Below, one piece after another: positions 1 through 11,979 of a stretch of DNA of 64,000 nt (the stretch's first letter is position 1; every line of letters starts with the position of its first letter). Source of the DNA: Patella vulgata (Eukaryota > Mollusca > Gastropoda > Patellidae); NCBI RefSeq assembly GCF_932274485.2, contig NC_065879.2, positions 60,347,459 to 60,411,458 of the forward strand. The letters are read 5' to 3'. The translations under genes were made by a program, and so were the position numbers. The notes beneath the pieces are model-generated. The model did no database searches. It was given only the letters and a program-made list of their open reading frames with translations, and had not been told where the DNA came from.

Positions 1-679
1 ATCTATTTTTGAATTATTATAGTAAGAATGGCCAACTCTTTATAAAAATTTTAACTAATGTATCTTTAACTATTGTTACATCGTCGGTTAAAGGTTAGAG
101 TTAATTCCGCATGCCGGGTATAACTTACTGTGCATGCCCGAAAGACAGGTACAGGTGTGGTTTTTAAACTGGTGAATTTGTCCTACCTTTGCGTTGAGAC
201 GATATTCAATTCTGTTCAATGTCAAGGTCTGAACACGCAATAATATAAGGGGAATGTCTTTGTGCGCTGGTAAATTCGTACAGATAACCTATGGAAAGAA
301 TCTGGGTGGCAGTTAATTCGTTTACAAATTAAATCTGCAAAATTAACATAGAAGTTACCTCTCTTTCCTTACTAATGAAGTACTTAGGAATAGTTATTGG
401 GACCGTGGATTGTTTTTATTTTTTATATATAAGGTAAGCTTATGTAGCAGCCACCCTCCTCCCTACGTTTGATCGTCTGTTTCCCATCCATGTCTAAAAA
501 GGCACTAAAGTAGGCTATATGAAATAGATAGATAGACTAACAGCATGGACAAAATTACGTACATGACAATTTATACTAAAAAAATAAAATGGTGTTTAAT
601 GCCATTATTTCTGCATTTAATCCCCCTAGTGTAGGAAACAACAAAAAGATTCTTCGGAATTAAAGTTTAAATGGGATTA
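1..679. other. Unassigned AT-rich DNA
   Basis: I see no open frame with protein-like composition, no splice-flanked exon and no recognisable repeat here. Confidence 0.5.
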
Positions 680-911
680 TTCGGACTAATGAAGACGGAA
701 ATGAAATAGCAGTGTGCTATAAGGGGAATTTTGCGTGGACAGGGGAGCTAGGGCCTACTCTTAAATCGAATTCCAACTGCCAAGGGATCTTTTACGTCCA
801 TGCCAATGTGTACACGGGACCTCATTTTTTTATCCCATCCAAACGACTAGAGAGTTGTCCTTGTCAGACCGTCCGTCCTGCACCACTGACAAGGGGAAAC
901 CACACCGGAGA
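680..911 (-). mobile_element. SINE-B, partial copy
   Basis: This is the body of the tRNA-headed SINE family here called SINE-B. It matches the complete copy at 41578-41948, including the stretch 'CACGCCAATGTGTACACGGG' with changes and the segment about 'CTGACAAGGGGAAACCAC'. Both the tRNA-like head and the 'AAATGGGGTTTAACGTCC' tail are missing. The open frame at 712-915 is only SINE sequence. Confidence 0.8.
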
Positions 912-1080
912 ATAATGAAGATGGACATCCGACATGAAGTGTACTAGTACATGTATGAAGAAATCCCCCCCCCACTCTTATTTCAAATTCTACCTGTAAA
1001 AGGTTATTTTAGTTACCACCGGTACATGCATGCCAACGTTTACAGGGGAACTTGGTTTATCGTCCCATCTGAATGACTAG
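912..1080 (-). mobile_element. SINE-B, diverged copy, first part
   Basis: A second, more diverged SINE-B body sits immediately beside the first. It runs from the tail-proximal region to 'CCCATCTGAATGACTAG' and then stops. The rest of the same copy resumes near 1505, so about 420 bp of foreign DNA separates the two halves. Confidence 0.6.
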
Positions 1081-1504
1081 TTCATGTCAAAACTGTATCT
1101 CACGGACAATATTCTTTGACCATTCCTGTTCTTCCATAAGAAAATACTGGCCTATCCTACCTCAGTTTTGGATTCCTTACCTTTTATTATAAGCCATAAT
1201 TTCTCACTACATCTGACACAAGTTTACAATAATCCAATAGGCCCTACTATTTTTAAAAAAAATTTTGCAATTCAAAACACATCAAAATGGTGATGGATTA
1301 TAATAATTATAATATATATTATTATGTGGCGGGAAAACAAAGAAGTACGGCGAAAATAGAAGGAAAGAACTCCAAAATAGCCGTAGAACAGAGGTTGTCG
1401 TAATGGCTAACAGAGCTGTATTTTCATATTGCAGCCTATTAAAAACGGACAGGAATTGACAGAAGTCTTCGCCCGTGATAGACCGTTCCGAAAGTAACTA
1501 CTGA
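1081..1504. other. Unassigned insert between two halves of a SINE-B copy
   Basis: This AT-rich stretch interrupts the SINE-B copy. I found no terminal inverted repeat or target duplication, so its class is unknown. Confidence 0.35.
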
Positions 1505-1645
1505 ATATAGCAGACACTGTTCCTTGTCAGGCTCTGTTTCCTGCACCACTGACAAGCGGAAACCACACTGCAAAATGTACGGGAGCCTTACTGGGCCAAT
1601 TTATTGGCCAACACCAGGATCAAACCCTTGATCCCCTATTACTGT
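1505..1645 (-). mobile_element. SINE-B, diverged copy, second part
   Basis: This continues the copy that begins at 912: the 'CTTGTCAGG..CACTGACAAG' segment, the 'GGAAACCAC' segment and a degraded tRNA-like head ('GATCAAACCCTTGATCCC'). Confidence 0.55.
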
Positions 1646-4600
1646 AACTAAAAGTGAGCTTGCATCTAGAATCGCTGAGTCACTATACTAAAGCCGCAAT
1701 AGTTCATATAATATAACATATCCTTTTGCTTTCCTCCTGTTATTCCTCCTGGATATTACATAGTTCAGCTCTGAACTAGATATTACATAGCTATTCAATC
1801 TATTTTGTAAAAACCGAGAAATGATATCTAAATGTTGCTTCACTTTTTTCTTTTTCAGTGAGGGCATTTCTTCAACAATAATAAATCTAGCATTGTTGTA
1901 ACATGAAATCAGAAATTGGCCTAGTCTACCGCATCTGGGTGTGGGAGGAAGTAGGCTATGTTTGTTAATGTAGGCCTATAGCAAAATTTAATAAACAATT
2001 ATGAAATACTTACTGGTTGGCAGGGTCGTTAAATAAACTGTATAGGTCGTGAAACAAATCAACGTGTTCTTTGACTTCAAGAAAGCATAATGATTAGACG
2101 ACGGCTATATACATGCGCGTTTTTTCCAGTCAACCCGATGAATTCAATTTTAAAACTTTCAGTCTCATCATTATTCCTTTATCTAACGATATAAACAAAT
2201 TAATCTCAGAATGTCTGATATTCGACCCATTACACCTTTTCTTCTGTAAATAAGAAAATTCTAAACAGTTTTTTTTTAAATTTATATAATTAATAAAATC
2301 GGTAACAGAATAATGAGATTCTGAAAGTGAATTACTCGGGTAAACGCAGCGCATAACCAGGTCACCGCTCGTAATTGAACCATATCGCAAAATAGTTCCA
2401 GGTTTTGACTGGATTAAAGATAATAATTAATTGCGTGACATAATAAATTGACTGCGTTCGATATAAAAGTTTGACAAGAAGAACTCTCTGTTAGAGCCAC
2501 GGTTATATACCCCCATTAAGAGTCAAATCGGAATCTAGGCCACGGCGAATCCCTAGTAACTCACTATTTTAAAAAATGACCGAAATAAAATATAAATTTA
2601 CATTTGTTACAGAATCAGGATATTCCAAATCTTTCTAGGACTTTAATTGATTTGATGAATTTACATATTTACATATAACAAATGTTTTCACATTTTAGGA
2701 TTGAAAAGACATATTACGAATAACAATATAACGCTCGATACAATTAAAGAGAAATGACAAATTACGTTGGTTTTTTTTTTATACAATTAACACAAATCAT
2801 TATTGCTACACTTGTCAGAAACAAAATTGGAATAGATGATAGATAAGATCAGAATTTATTGTACCAAAACATTCATTGAGACGAGCAAAATACTCTTATA
2901 CAAAGGGAGCAAATTATAAAATGGTTGATTAAAAAGCAATTTAGAAATATTCGTCAGAAGTGGATGCAATGCAGTGTTTGTTATAACTGCCGAAATTAGA
3001 CCTACATCAGTCTTATTACATGTACAATAACTTAAACACCTCAGATTTTCACAGATTGTCATTTGAAAGTTGTGGATTGAACTGAATACAATAGATTGTA
3101 GTCAAATAAACTTGTCTTAGATGTGAGCGGAGTAACCAACTGAATATAAGGAGCCTCTGGGAGGAAATTTAATGTTCAGTAGATAATAATAATATACAAT
3201 TTCCTGGTATAAGTAAGATAGGGCTTAGATAATCTACAAGAAGAATCGCATCTATAATCCCTATTTTAGTATGATTCATGAATACTTTGGCCGTCGTAAA
3301 ATATGGGTATAACAACTGAGATCGACAGGTAATTTAGTTATTTATTAAAGAAGTCCGCATTCCGCAAATAACCAGAAAATGGGAATAAAATTAGTTTTCC
3401 AAGTCCCGATATATTTATTGAGAAAATAAAAACTATACAGCCCTTGTTAGTTGCTACTCGTAGATAAGAAAGGCTGGACTTTGTTAGTTGTTACTGTAGC
3501 GGCTAACAACAGCCCCCTGGTGGTGCAGAGGCGGCCCTTGACGCTGCTACTAGCATGTTAAAATGACTAACAACTTTCTACTACTAGCAGGCTAATAATA
3601 GGCGGATCGGGTGGTGTAACACCGGTGCAAAATGAAATGTACTATTATCGCACACACGTATTATATTTATGAAAAGTCCACTTTCGATTTATGCATTAAG
3701 TGCCATCATATTTCAGAGGCGAACAAAATAGAAAGTTGACAAAATTAATGATTGCAAGTTTGATGCATATAGCTAAGGAAGACGAACTAGTAAATTTGTT
3801 CATTTTGTGTGTGTGTGAGAACTTCGCCACTGGAGAACCTCGCAACAGAATATAGACTTGTAAAACTAAAACAAACTATTTCTGGCATTGTATATTGAAA
3901 CAGAAAGTACATGATGAACGACTATACGGGTGAGTCTGGTTCTTTACAAAATCGTTGCGGGCTATTACGACCTATATTACCCCAAGTTTACACGGGTTAC
4001 ACTATGCAAGCAGCATTCAGCAAACAACGCCTGTAACTGGGTTCTATATTTGATTTTTGTAGTCTCCATGTATTACATTCAATAACAACAGGTGCATGCA
4101 TCTATTATTGTTCAGTTAAAATTTCCATTAGGGAATTTCTTGTAAATCGGGAGACCTCTGATAAACATTTGTTTTCCTATAAAGTTTTGATCAATTTAAG
4201 TCTAAAAACTAAATTTGAAAGCTTTAAAAATAGTTCAGTTTTTATCATCTGTTATCCCGTTCACCACTTTGGTAACAAATGATTTGGACTGAAATATTTT
4301 TTAACCCCTTAATGTTTTAGAGTTATTTTTACACGATAATAGCTTTTATCAAGTTTTTATCTAAATAGAATAATATTTCACTTGGCAATGTCTTGGCGTG
4401 ATTGCAACAGTTACGTTTTCATTGGCTAACTACAAGACGACACAATGATAAAACTACAGAAAAAGGAACTGAAAAATTTACATTTTTAAGTAGATTAATT
4501 AACTTTGTGAAACCATGTCCGTATGCAATTAGGATATTATATGATCTTTGATCATTACATAATACAGTCGAGTTAATCCTAATTTCACAGGTCACATATT

Positions 4601-5637
4601 TCCAATAGAATGTAACACCGATGACGTTATTGGCGATTGTAAATCAAATGTAAACGGCGAATACTAAAGTTTTTTGGGGTTTGGGGTTTGTTTTGTTTGT
4701 TTTGCGAGTGTATTTTTTATTTAACGTTAATATGTGTCAGTAATTGTAACAGTCGCGTGAATTCACTACGGAATCAGTTTAACCTGGACCAGGCACACAC
4801 CATCTCAACAGCGTAGGCCATTATTGTTAGGTGGTGCGGGATGGTTTAAATTCTATGGAAGAATATAACTTTAGATGAAGTACCCAAAATTCCGAGTTGA
4901 CGCGGGTATAGGCATTTATTCACGATGGCGTGATCCTAGACACGGTCTTGGCACTGTTTATGCTTACACGTTGTTAAAGTTGGTCGGGTATCTTTTAATT
5001 TTATTTAAGGTTGAATGCTGTAAATAAAAATGGCGATCTTGGCTGTTGGCTTGTCGGTTATCTGATTATAGTGACGAGTTGTAGTTTCTTAAGTTACCGA
5101 ATCACGTTGGGTCACCAGTCCTAGATTGTCAGGCGCTGACCGATCGTAAACATGATCTGTAGAAATGTAAGGTTATGGGAAACTGGTCAATACACTCGGG
5201 TTATATTCATATCCATTGGATTGATTTGTATGTTATTCATTAACACCTCTTACTCAAAACATTGGTCCTACTTGGAGGAAGATCATGCATATTCAAATAC
5301 CATTTACAATAATTGGTAAGTGATTGACAGGTTTATTACATAGCCGTCATTCAGACACCATCACTTAATGTTACCAGGTTACAGATCAAACATGGCCATG
5401 TCGTGTGAGTGACGGCAGACGACCGTTGTCAATAATATGATGTCACTCGATTGCCGTCCGTATTCCTAACAGAACATGATAAAGTAATCAAAATACTGAG
5501 AGGGAGAAATGCTTTTATAAAAGTTTATGGTTGAGGCCAAATTATAACGTTTTGTAACTACTGTCTCTGAAATAGTTTAGATATGAAGTTCCGGTAGATG
5601 TGAAAAGGCCGGGTGGAATGATTTACCCAATACTACC
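1646..5637. other. Unassigned non-coding DNA
   Basis: About 4 kb of AT-rich sequence. I see no gene and no repeat family that I can name. Short open frames at 2130-2390 and 2856-3062 look like chance. A CTCF-like motif at 3511-3526 is listed separately. Confidence 0.45.
3511..3526. promoter_or_regulatory. CTCF-like motif
   Basis: The sequence AGCCCCCTGGTGGTGC matches the core of the bilaterian CTCF site, whose reverse form is GCGCCCCCTGGTGGC. It lies in a locally GC-rich island within AT-rich DNA, flanked by imperfect direct copies of 'TTGTTAGTTG'. Occupancy cannot be judged from sequence. Confidence 0.3.
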
Positions 5638-5642
5638 CAATA

Positions 5643-5789
5643 TGTTGTAATGTGTATTGTGCAGGACTGGCCGTAATAAAGAGACAGCAAATTAGACGTA
5701 ACAGTTTATTAGGAAGCCATGATGAAAAGCCCTTTAACAATAATGACGTCACGTTTAAGAGACAGTGTTCAAGAGGCGATAACACTACA
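5643..5789 (-). repeat. 3' LTR of the gypsy fossil
   Basis: This 147-bp LTR aligns end to end with 11980-12126. In element orientation it starts TGTAGTG and ends ACA. It is preceded by a purine-rich tract and followed by the target duplication. Confidence 0.9.
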
Positions 5790-5801
5790 TCTTCCTTTCT
5801 T

Positions 5802-6574
5802 AAAAGGAAACAAACATAATCAAATTACAATTTTACATGTTACTTTAAACTCTGCCAGATTTTTTTTTATAATAAACTTTGACACACTTACCTTGTGCTT
5901 TATAACAATTTTTTACAATATAGATAATATGAATGAACACATAATATTCAACATATTATAATGATGAGATTAATCATCAAAACGGTTTGGACGTTTTGTA
6001 ACACGTTTTGGTCTACATGTATTTCTGTTTGAAACAATATCTGGACCATTCTTTACAGGTTGAATAGTTTGACAGTTATTAGAACTAGATGGATCTTTAT
6101 TGGCACAACCAGTATTTTGGATACTGTTATTATTTGGTCATTTGTTTAGATGAAATCTATTTCTTCTAAAATCACACAATCTATCTGTTGAGACTAAATA
6201 AGATCTGTCACTAACTTTACTTTTAACAATACCAGATTCTTTTCTATTCTTAATATAAACATAATCACCCATTTTCAAAGGTTTAAGAGATTTTACACCA
6301 TGTTGATTATCAAAATTCTTTTTTTCAAAGGTTTAAGAGATTTTACACCATGTTGATTATCAAAATTCTTTTTCTGTTTAGACCTTAATTTAGTTTCACA
6401 GTCTTGTAACATTTTAATATAAATCTCTCTTCTTTCTAATTGATAAGGTACAACGGGTATTTTAGCTCTTAATTTTCATCCCATAAGGACTAAATCCATT
6501 GCGAAGGGGAGCACTTCTATAATTCAGAAAAGCAATGTAAGGATCTTCAGCAGACATGAGTTGCTTCGCAGTTC
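5802..6574 (-). pseudogene. gypsy pol C-terminal tail and 3' internal region (fossil)
   Basis: Read on the minus strand, this holds the basic region that follows the integrase in Ty3/gypsy polyproteins. It includes a 'MGDYVYIKNRKESGIVKS' segment (a GPY/F or chromo-like tail) and an Arg/Lys-rich end, then the polypurine tract and the LTR. It belongs to the broken element at 5643-12126. Confidence 0.7.
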
Positions 6575-7620
6575 GAACTCTGCTTCATCAGAATCTTTTA
6601 CGTGCACGCCAATGTGTACATGGGACCTCGATTTTTCGTCCCATCCCAACGACTAGATAGCTGTCCCTGCCAGGCCCTACATACATACATACATACATAC
6701 ATACATACTCTTATTTCGAATTTCTACGGTAAAGGGTCTTGTACGTGGCCGCCAATGTGTGTGAAAGAGAGAAAGAGAGAGAGAGAGAGATAAGACTCGA
6801 CACAAACCAGGTCATTCCGGGAATAACAATTTTATTTCAATGATTTGCTTGCGTTTATGGATCTTTAGCAGTGGTGGAAACCCGGAGAACCCGGAGAAAA
6901 CGCACACGGTTGGGCAGGCGACCCTAATCATTGTCACGTTCAAGTGACGAATCAAAACCGAGCCAATTGAATCAATGACAGACCCACCCCTCCCCCACGC
7001 CAATGTGTACACGGGACCCCACTTTTTTGTCCCATCCGAACGACTACACATTATCCGTTGCCAGGCCCATCGTCCTCCGTCCTACACAACAGACAAGTGC
7101 GGACATCTTTAGAAAAATCCCGATGCACTTTGATGAAGCTAGAGAGCAAACGCCCTCTCACCGAGCCACCGTAGCCCCCACTTCATTTCGATTCCGGACA
7201 AGGAACCTCGTTTTTTATTTATACCATTTGAACGACTATACAAGCAAGAACCCCGACCGAAAAATCCCGGAGAACTTTGATGAAGTAAAAGAGCAAACGT
7301 CCTGCTCACTGAGCCACGGTAGCCCCCACTTCATTTAGATTCCGGACACGGCGGGATCTCGGTTATTTCTATTCCATCCGAACGACTACACGTTGTCCCT
7401 TGTCAGGCCCTCCGTCCTACACCACTGACAAGGGTGGACATACTCACACCACTGACAAGGGTCCTACTCACTGAGCGACCGTAGATCCAACTTCATTTCG
7501 ATTCCGAACACGGGACCTCGTTTTTTTTTATCCTATCCGAACGACTATACGCTGCCCCTTGTCAGACTCTCCGTCCTACAGCATTGACAAGACCACGCAT
7601 CTAAAAAAACCGATGAACAT
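6575..7620 (-). repeat. SINE-derived composite and tandem array
   Basis: Pieces of SINE-B and SINE-A are interleaved here, followed by a tandem array of SINE-B body sequence. SINE-B occupies 6575-6680 and 6706-6762, a SINE-A copy lies at 6763-6998, and SINE-B resumes at 6998. From about 7000 to 7620 a unit recurs roughly every 150-165 bp. Each unit contains 'CATTTCGATTCCGGACA', 'CCATCCGAACGACTA' and 'TTTGATGAAG..AGAGAGCAAA'. A CATA microsatellite sits at about 6682-6708. Confidence 0.65.
6763..6998 (-). mobile_element. SINE-A, 5'-truncated copy
   Basis: This has the GA-rich tail (plus-strand GAGAGAGAGA), the 'ACACAAACCAGGTCATT' segment and the conserved central domain 'GGAGAACCCGGAGAAAAC'. 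The copy stops before the tRNA-like head. Confidence 0.75.
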
Positions 7621-7814
7621 TGATGAAGTTAGAGAGCAAAGACAGATTTGACCGAAGATTTAAAATCGATTACAGAATACAATACTATCTGTGCAAGAAG
7701 AGATTAAAATTGTTTAGGACTATTAAATTTTCTAGAACTTCAAACATTTCCGTGTATTTGAATCCATATCCAAATATAAATGCCGATACGGTAGTCAGTG
7801 GACATGCGCATAAA

Positions 7815-8145
7815 CTGCACTTCCGAGGCGAGAACACGAGAGGACGAGAAGTCGAGATTGTGACGAAGCGACGGAGCGAGAACACGAGAGGACGAGATTA
7901 ACTCAAAGGCGAGAACGCGAGGGAGCGAGAAGTCGATGATTTTCAAAGGTGAGAACACGAGGGAGCGAGAAATCGAGGGCGAGAAGTCGAGGGCGAGAGT
8001 GCCAGGATTTTCAAAGGCGAGAACACGAGGGAGCGAGAGACCGAGGGAGCGAGATTTCGAGATGAAAATAATCTCGTGTTCTCGCGGGGAGATCCTCGCA
8101 TTCTCGCCCTGTTTCCTCGTGTTCTCGCGTCGAGATTCTGAAATG
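7815..8145. repeat. GAGA-rich minisatellite
   Basis: Degenerate tandem copies of a ~20-30 bp unit close to GAGAACACGAGGGAGCGAGA, with an internal strand switch: the last ~80 bp carry the complementary form (TCTCGCGGGGAG). It lies inside the gypsy fossil. Open frames through it are products of the repeat and not genes. Confidence 0.75.
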
Positions 8146-8269
8146 GCCGCAATAGGCTTCCATACCAGTCATTACCATTACACTGCAAGGTTACCGCGCA
8201 TAAACCGTAGTTTGATGAGTCAGCACTTATTTTAGTGGCAAGCTCAGGATTAAATAAAGCTAGTACTGG

Positions 8270-8390
8270 TGTTCGAAATGAGATAGTCATAGTAATTAAA
8301 TATTATTCAAAGTAGTTAATTGGAGGTAACTCTTAATACCTTTTAGTTCCTATAGTGTCCGCTAGAGGTCGTGGAGAGTTCGGTGGAAAA
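8270..8390 (+). repeat. 5' LTR remnant of the BEL/Pao fossil
   Basis: This aligns with the first ~120 bp of the 3' LTR at 10026, with only a handful of substitutions. Confidence 0.85.
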
Positions 8391-8835
8391 CATAGAGCTA
8401 TATATAGAAACACATAGAGCTATTGTGAAATATTTAGTGTGAATAGCGTAACAGGAAAGATGTCTGTAATAGACTGGTCAAAAAAGGCATCGAATTGGCC
8501 ACATCTTAGTGGTATTAACTTTCCGGAAATCGCAGGTTCTCATATAGATAATGGCTCGACTCGAATAACGTTCTTCGTGTAGATGGTCGACTTCAGAAAG
8601 TTAAACATTTATCGTATGACTGTCGTAATCCAGTTATTCTACCAAAGAAACATGAGATTTCTCGCTTAATAGTTAATTATTATGATGAACTAGGAAATCA
8701 TAGTTGTGAACTTCTCATACGCTCGCTAGTTTAAAAGAGAAGTATTGGATTCTTCGTGGTCGTGAATTAATTAAAGAAGTCAAATACAAATGTCCAGAGT
8801 GTCGTCGGAGACTAAGAAAACCAGTAGAACAACTT

Positions 8836-9366
8836 ATGGCCCCATTGCCTAAAATGCGTTTAGCTGTACCTTTAAGCGCGTTTGCAAGAGTTGGAGTCGA
8901 TTATGGAGGACCGTACCTGACAAAACAAGGTCGTGGTGAAGTGCGAACTAAGCGTTATTTATGCTTATTTACCTGCTTAGCGTCGCGCGCTGTACACCTA
9001 GAGATGTCATGGAGTTTAGACACTGACAGTTTTCTTTGTGCCTTCGATCGGTTTGTTAGTCGCAGAGGCAACCCTATCCAAGTAGTGTCGGATAACGGTA
9101 CTAATTTCGTAAGTGCCAACCGTGAACTTCGAGAATTTTGTCTTGCCTTAGCTCAAGATAAAATTGGTAGTTCTTTAGCTAATAGAGGTATCGACTGGAA
9201 GTTTAATCCACCACTAGCTCCACATTTCGGTGGAGTGTTTGAGTCGCTTATCAAAATATCGAAGAAAGCTATAGATTTGATATTAGGAAATGCAGATATA
9301 ACTGATGAGGAGTTATGGACAGCAATTATACACGCTGAAGGCTTGTTAAATTCGCGCCCATTATGA
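8836..9366 (+). pseudogene. BEL/Pao integrase core (fossil)
   Basis: A 176-codon open stretch holds the retroviral-type integrase core, with 'GVDYGGP' (first Asp), 'VSDNGTNF' (second Asp) and 'PHFGGVFESLIK' (Glu). The wording is typical of the BEL/Pao clade, as are 'ASRAVHLE' and 'LLNSRPL'. In life this domain would join element cDNA to host DNA in the nucleus. It is part of the broken element at 8270-10276 and is not a host gene. Confidence 0.9.
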
Positions 9367-9497
9367 TATGTTAGTGATAGCCCCGATGATCCAGTTCTCA
9401 CGCCTAACCATTTTTTGTTTGGACAATGTAGTGGACAGTTAGCACCTGAATCTAGCGACATGTTGAGGATCTCATTAAGTAGTTTTGGCAACGTTGG

Positions 9498-9737
9498 ATG
9501 CGGGAATTTCTGAACACTCTTAATAATCGTAAAAAGTGGAATGTTTCTAGTAAAAACTTAGAGAGCGGTGACTTAGTTATAGTTATAGACCCACACAGAC
9601 CTCGTGGAAAGTCGCCTTTAGGCAGAGTCATTAAAACATTTCCAGGCAGTGATGGTCATGTTCGAGTCGTTGAGATTCAAGTAGGTCAATCGGTATTTAA
9701 AAGGCCTATTCACAGATCGTGTCATTTAGAGGCATAG
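9498..9737 (+). pseudogene. BEL/Pao post-integrase domain (DUF5641-like, fossil)
   Basis: This contains 'LESGDLVIVIDPHRPRGKSP' followed by 'LGRVIKTFPGSDGHVRVVEI' and a 'RPIHRSCHLEA' end. That is the family pattern found after the integrase in BEL/Pao polyproteins. It belongs to the same fossil. Confidence 0.85.
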
Positions 9738-10025
9738 ACACCGTATACTAGTTGTGTAGATCGACATCGAATAATAGTTAATCGTCTCATTAAATAGACT
9801 TCGAAATCGTATCGTTATCGCAAATAGAGACAGTTTGATAAAAAAAAGACATTGCTAGTTATTTTAGACATTCGTTACATATACCGGTATTTAAATCGTA
9901 AAAAATTCAAAATGCTCTTTATGTAGATCATTGTCATAGTTTCTAGTGTCAGTGTATTGTAGATCACTTTCTATTGTAGGTTATTTTGTTGATGTTTAAT
10001 GGGAAACACATCAAGGAGGGGGATA

Positions 10026-10276
10026 TGTTCGAAATGAGATAGTCATGGAAATTATATATTATTCAAAGTAGTTAATTGGAGGTAACTCTTAATAGCTTTT
10101 AGTTCCTGTAGTGTCCGCTAGAGGTCGTGGAGAGTTCGGGTGAAAATGACTGTTTGCCTTACATCGTTGTTTTGATTGGCATCGTTTGTTTATATCATTA
10201 ATTGTACAAGATGTGAAGAGTCATTAAAATTATAGATATACATCGTTTCTTCATTCATCTGGCATAGTATCGAACA
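10026..10276 (+). repeat. 3' LTR of the BEL/Pao fossil
   Basis: A 251-bp LTR with terminal inverted TGTTCGA/TCGAACA, preceded by a polypurine tract and followed by ACTGG. Confidence 0.9.
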
Positions 10277-10281
10277 ACTGG

Positions 10282-11060
10282 CGTGTCCGTAGGTTGATCA
10301 ACAGGAGTGATTACGTCGAAATCTTCAAGTCGTTTTAGTTCCTCCTTCACCAAACTTAGGTAGCATAGGTATAGCAACTCTTCTTGGTACACCAACTGAA
10401 TATGGTTCAGCATTATCTGTTAGTTGAATATGATATAGTTCCTCCAATTTACCTAGACCAGTAAATAGTTCGGGAAATTCCTCTAAGATTGACGATGATT
10501 GATCAATATTACCCATAAATAGTACAACGCCAAGTTTATGACAAGCGTCTCTACTTAATAAAGGCATACTGAGTTAATCTATGACAAATATGTTTTCTCG
10601 AACAATAATGCCATTCCAGCTTAAATCTGCTTCAAAATAGCCCAAATTATCAAGATGATGATTATCAGGTCGATTGAGAATACGGTTTGAAGTAAGTAAC
10701 CCTTTCTCTTTAAAATACTTGATATAAACTCGTTTTGGTACCACAATAACATCAGCACCCTTATCAACTTTAAATATGACATCAACTTGACCTAGTTTGA
10801 TATTAACTCACCAGTCTTTAGCAGATTTAGCACTGGGCTGATCTCCAGAGTTCACTGCACCAAGAAATGCTTCACCCTGAAAATATTAATTTTCGTCAGA
10901 TTGAATAGTGTGAACGTCTCTTGATCTGTTATTTGACCTCGATAAACATACTGATCTGTAGTGACCTACTTTGTGACAGCTACTACATGCCGCTCTTCTA
11001 GCTGGACATGAACTCATGGGGATGTTTTCCACAGTGTTTACAACGCCCATTTTCAGTCGG
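10282..11060 (-). pseudogene. gypsy nucleocapsid knuckle, protease and RT start (fossil)
   Basis: On the minus strand there is a CX2CX4HX4C knuckle ('CSSCHKVGHYRSVC', about 10950-10990). Next comes a protease-like segment, then the leading part of a Ty3/gypsy reverse transcriptase ('FPELFTGLGKLEELYHIQL', 'DFDVITPVDQPTD'). The RT tail continues on the other side of the BEL/Pao insertion ('PVLALFNPELATKISADSS', 8140-8269). All of it belongs to the broken element at 5643-12126. Confidence 0.8.
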
Positions 11061-11127
11061 TTTTCTGTAAGACGATTGCGGCTTTTGTCTAAATGCTTTA
11101 TTACCAGTACCTTTATTGCCATAATAA

Positions 11128-11766
11128 TTAGTAACCATTGCTAGACTCATGGTATGATTGTTGTGTCTGGATCTGGTGTGTTCTGTAGCCATTCCAGACT
11201 TCATGGACTGTTTCTTCAACCTTATCTGATTGTTGAAAAAGTTTATTATTTTGGTAACTGATCTCAGCAGCTCTACAGGAGTCAATTACTTGTTGTAACG
11301 TATAATCTGCTTTCATAGGAAGATCTCTTCTTAATTTATTGTCCCTTATTCCACATAAAATTCTATCACGAATACACGGGTATTTCAAGGGTTCGAGTTC
11401 GCAATCATTGGCAAGATTGCACAAATCAGAATAAAAAAAAGCATCAAATTTCTCTTCAAGTTGGTGTACCCTGGTGTTAATCTTATGTCTGTCTACTGGG
11501 ATGTTCTTTCGGGGTGTACAGAATGTATACAACTTCCCAAGAATAGTCTTAACATTTTCTTTATTCTGGCCATCTTCCCAGTGAAAACCATTAAAAACTT
11601 TGACAGCATCAATTCCGATGACATGAAGAAGAATATTTGCCTGTCTTGTTTTGTCGTAGCCAGAGGCAATCATGTAGATCTCGAAACTCTGCCTGAATAC
11701 TTTGAAATTCTCAGCTAAATTACCCTTTAAACTCAATGGATCAGGTTGTGGCATTGGATTATTCAT
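11128..11766 (-). pseudogene. gypsy gag (fossil)
   Basis: A 212-codon open stretch begins MNNPMPQPDPLSLKGNLAEN. It reads as a Ty3/gypsy Gag of the K02A2.6-like type: 'FRQSFEIYMIASG', 'ILLHVIGIDAVKVFNGF' and 'IRDRILCGIRDNKLRRDL' follow the usual capsid order. It lies about 200 bp after the 5' LTR, as expected. It is one part of the broken gypsy fossil and should not be counted as a host gene. Confidence 0.85.
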
Positions 11767-11979
11767 GATGTTTCATTTATGTTGAACTTGTCGGTCCCAA
11801 AACTTCCACGCTCGATTTTTAGCGACAACGAGGCTGCAAGAAAACGTGGGCATAATGACGACTCGATTCTCGATATTTTTCATCACAAATACTTCCTGAA
11901 ATCTTCATCCACACACAATATCATGAAATTAAACAGATTCTCGCGTTCCTCCTCTACAATTTGACCATTTCTGACACCA

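Larger units (their letters stand above)
8270..10276 (+). mobile_element. BEL/Pao LTR retrotransposon fossil nested in gypsy
   Basis: This plus-strand element sits inside the minus-strand gypsy fossil and is bounded by a perfect ACTGG target duplication (8265-8269 and 10277-10281). The complete 3' LTR starts TGTTCGA and ends TCGAACA. A polypurine tract (AAGGAGGGGGAT) directly precedes it. The 5' side keeps only part of the LTR and then passes into pol, so gag and most of pol are absent. The recognisable parts are an integrase zinc-binding region, the integrase core and a DUF5641-type tail. Across their shared ~120 bp the LTRs differ at about six positions, so it is younger than its host element. 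It is broken in several places. Confidence 0.9.

Noticed and set aside
7943-8290. 115-codon open frame on the minus strand
   Set aside because: It begins in BEL/Pao LTR sequence, passes through gypsy RT sequence and ends in minisatellite; it is a patchwork of repeats.
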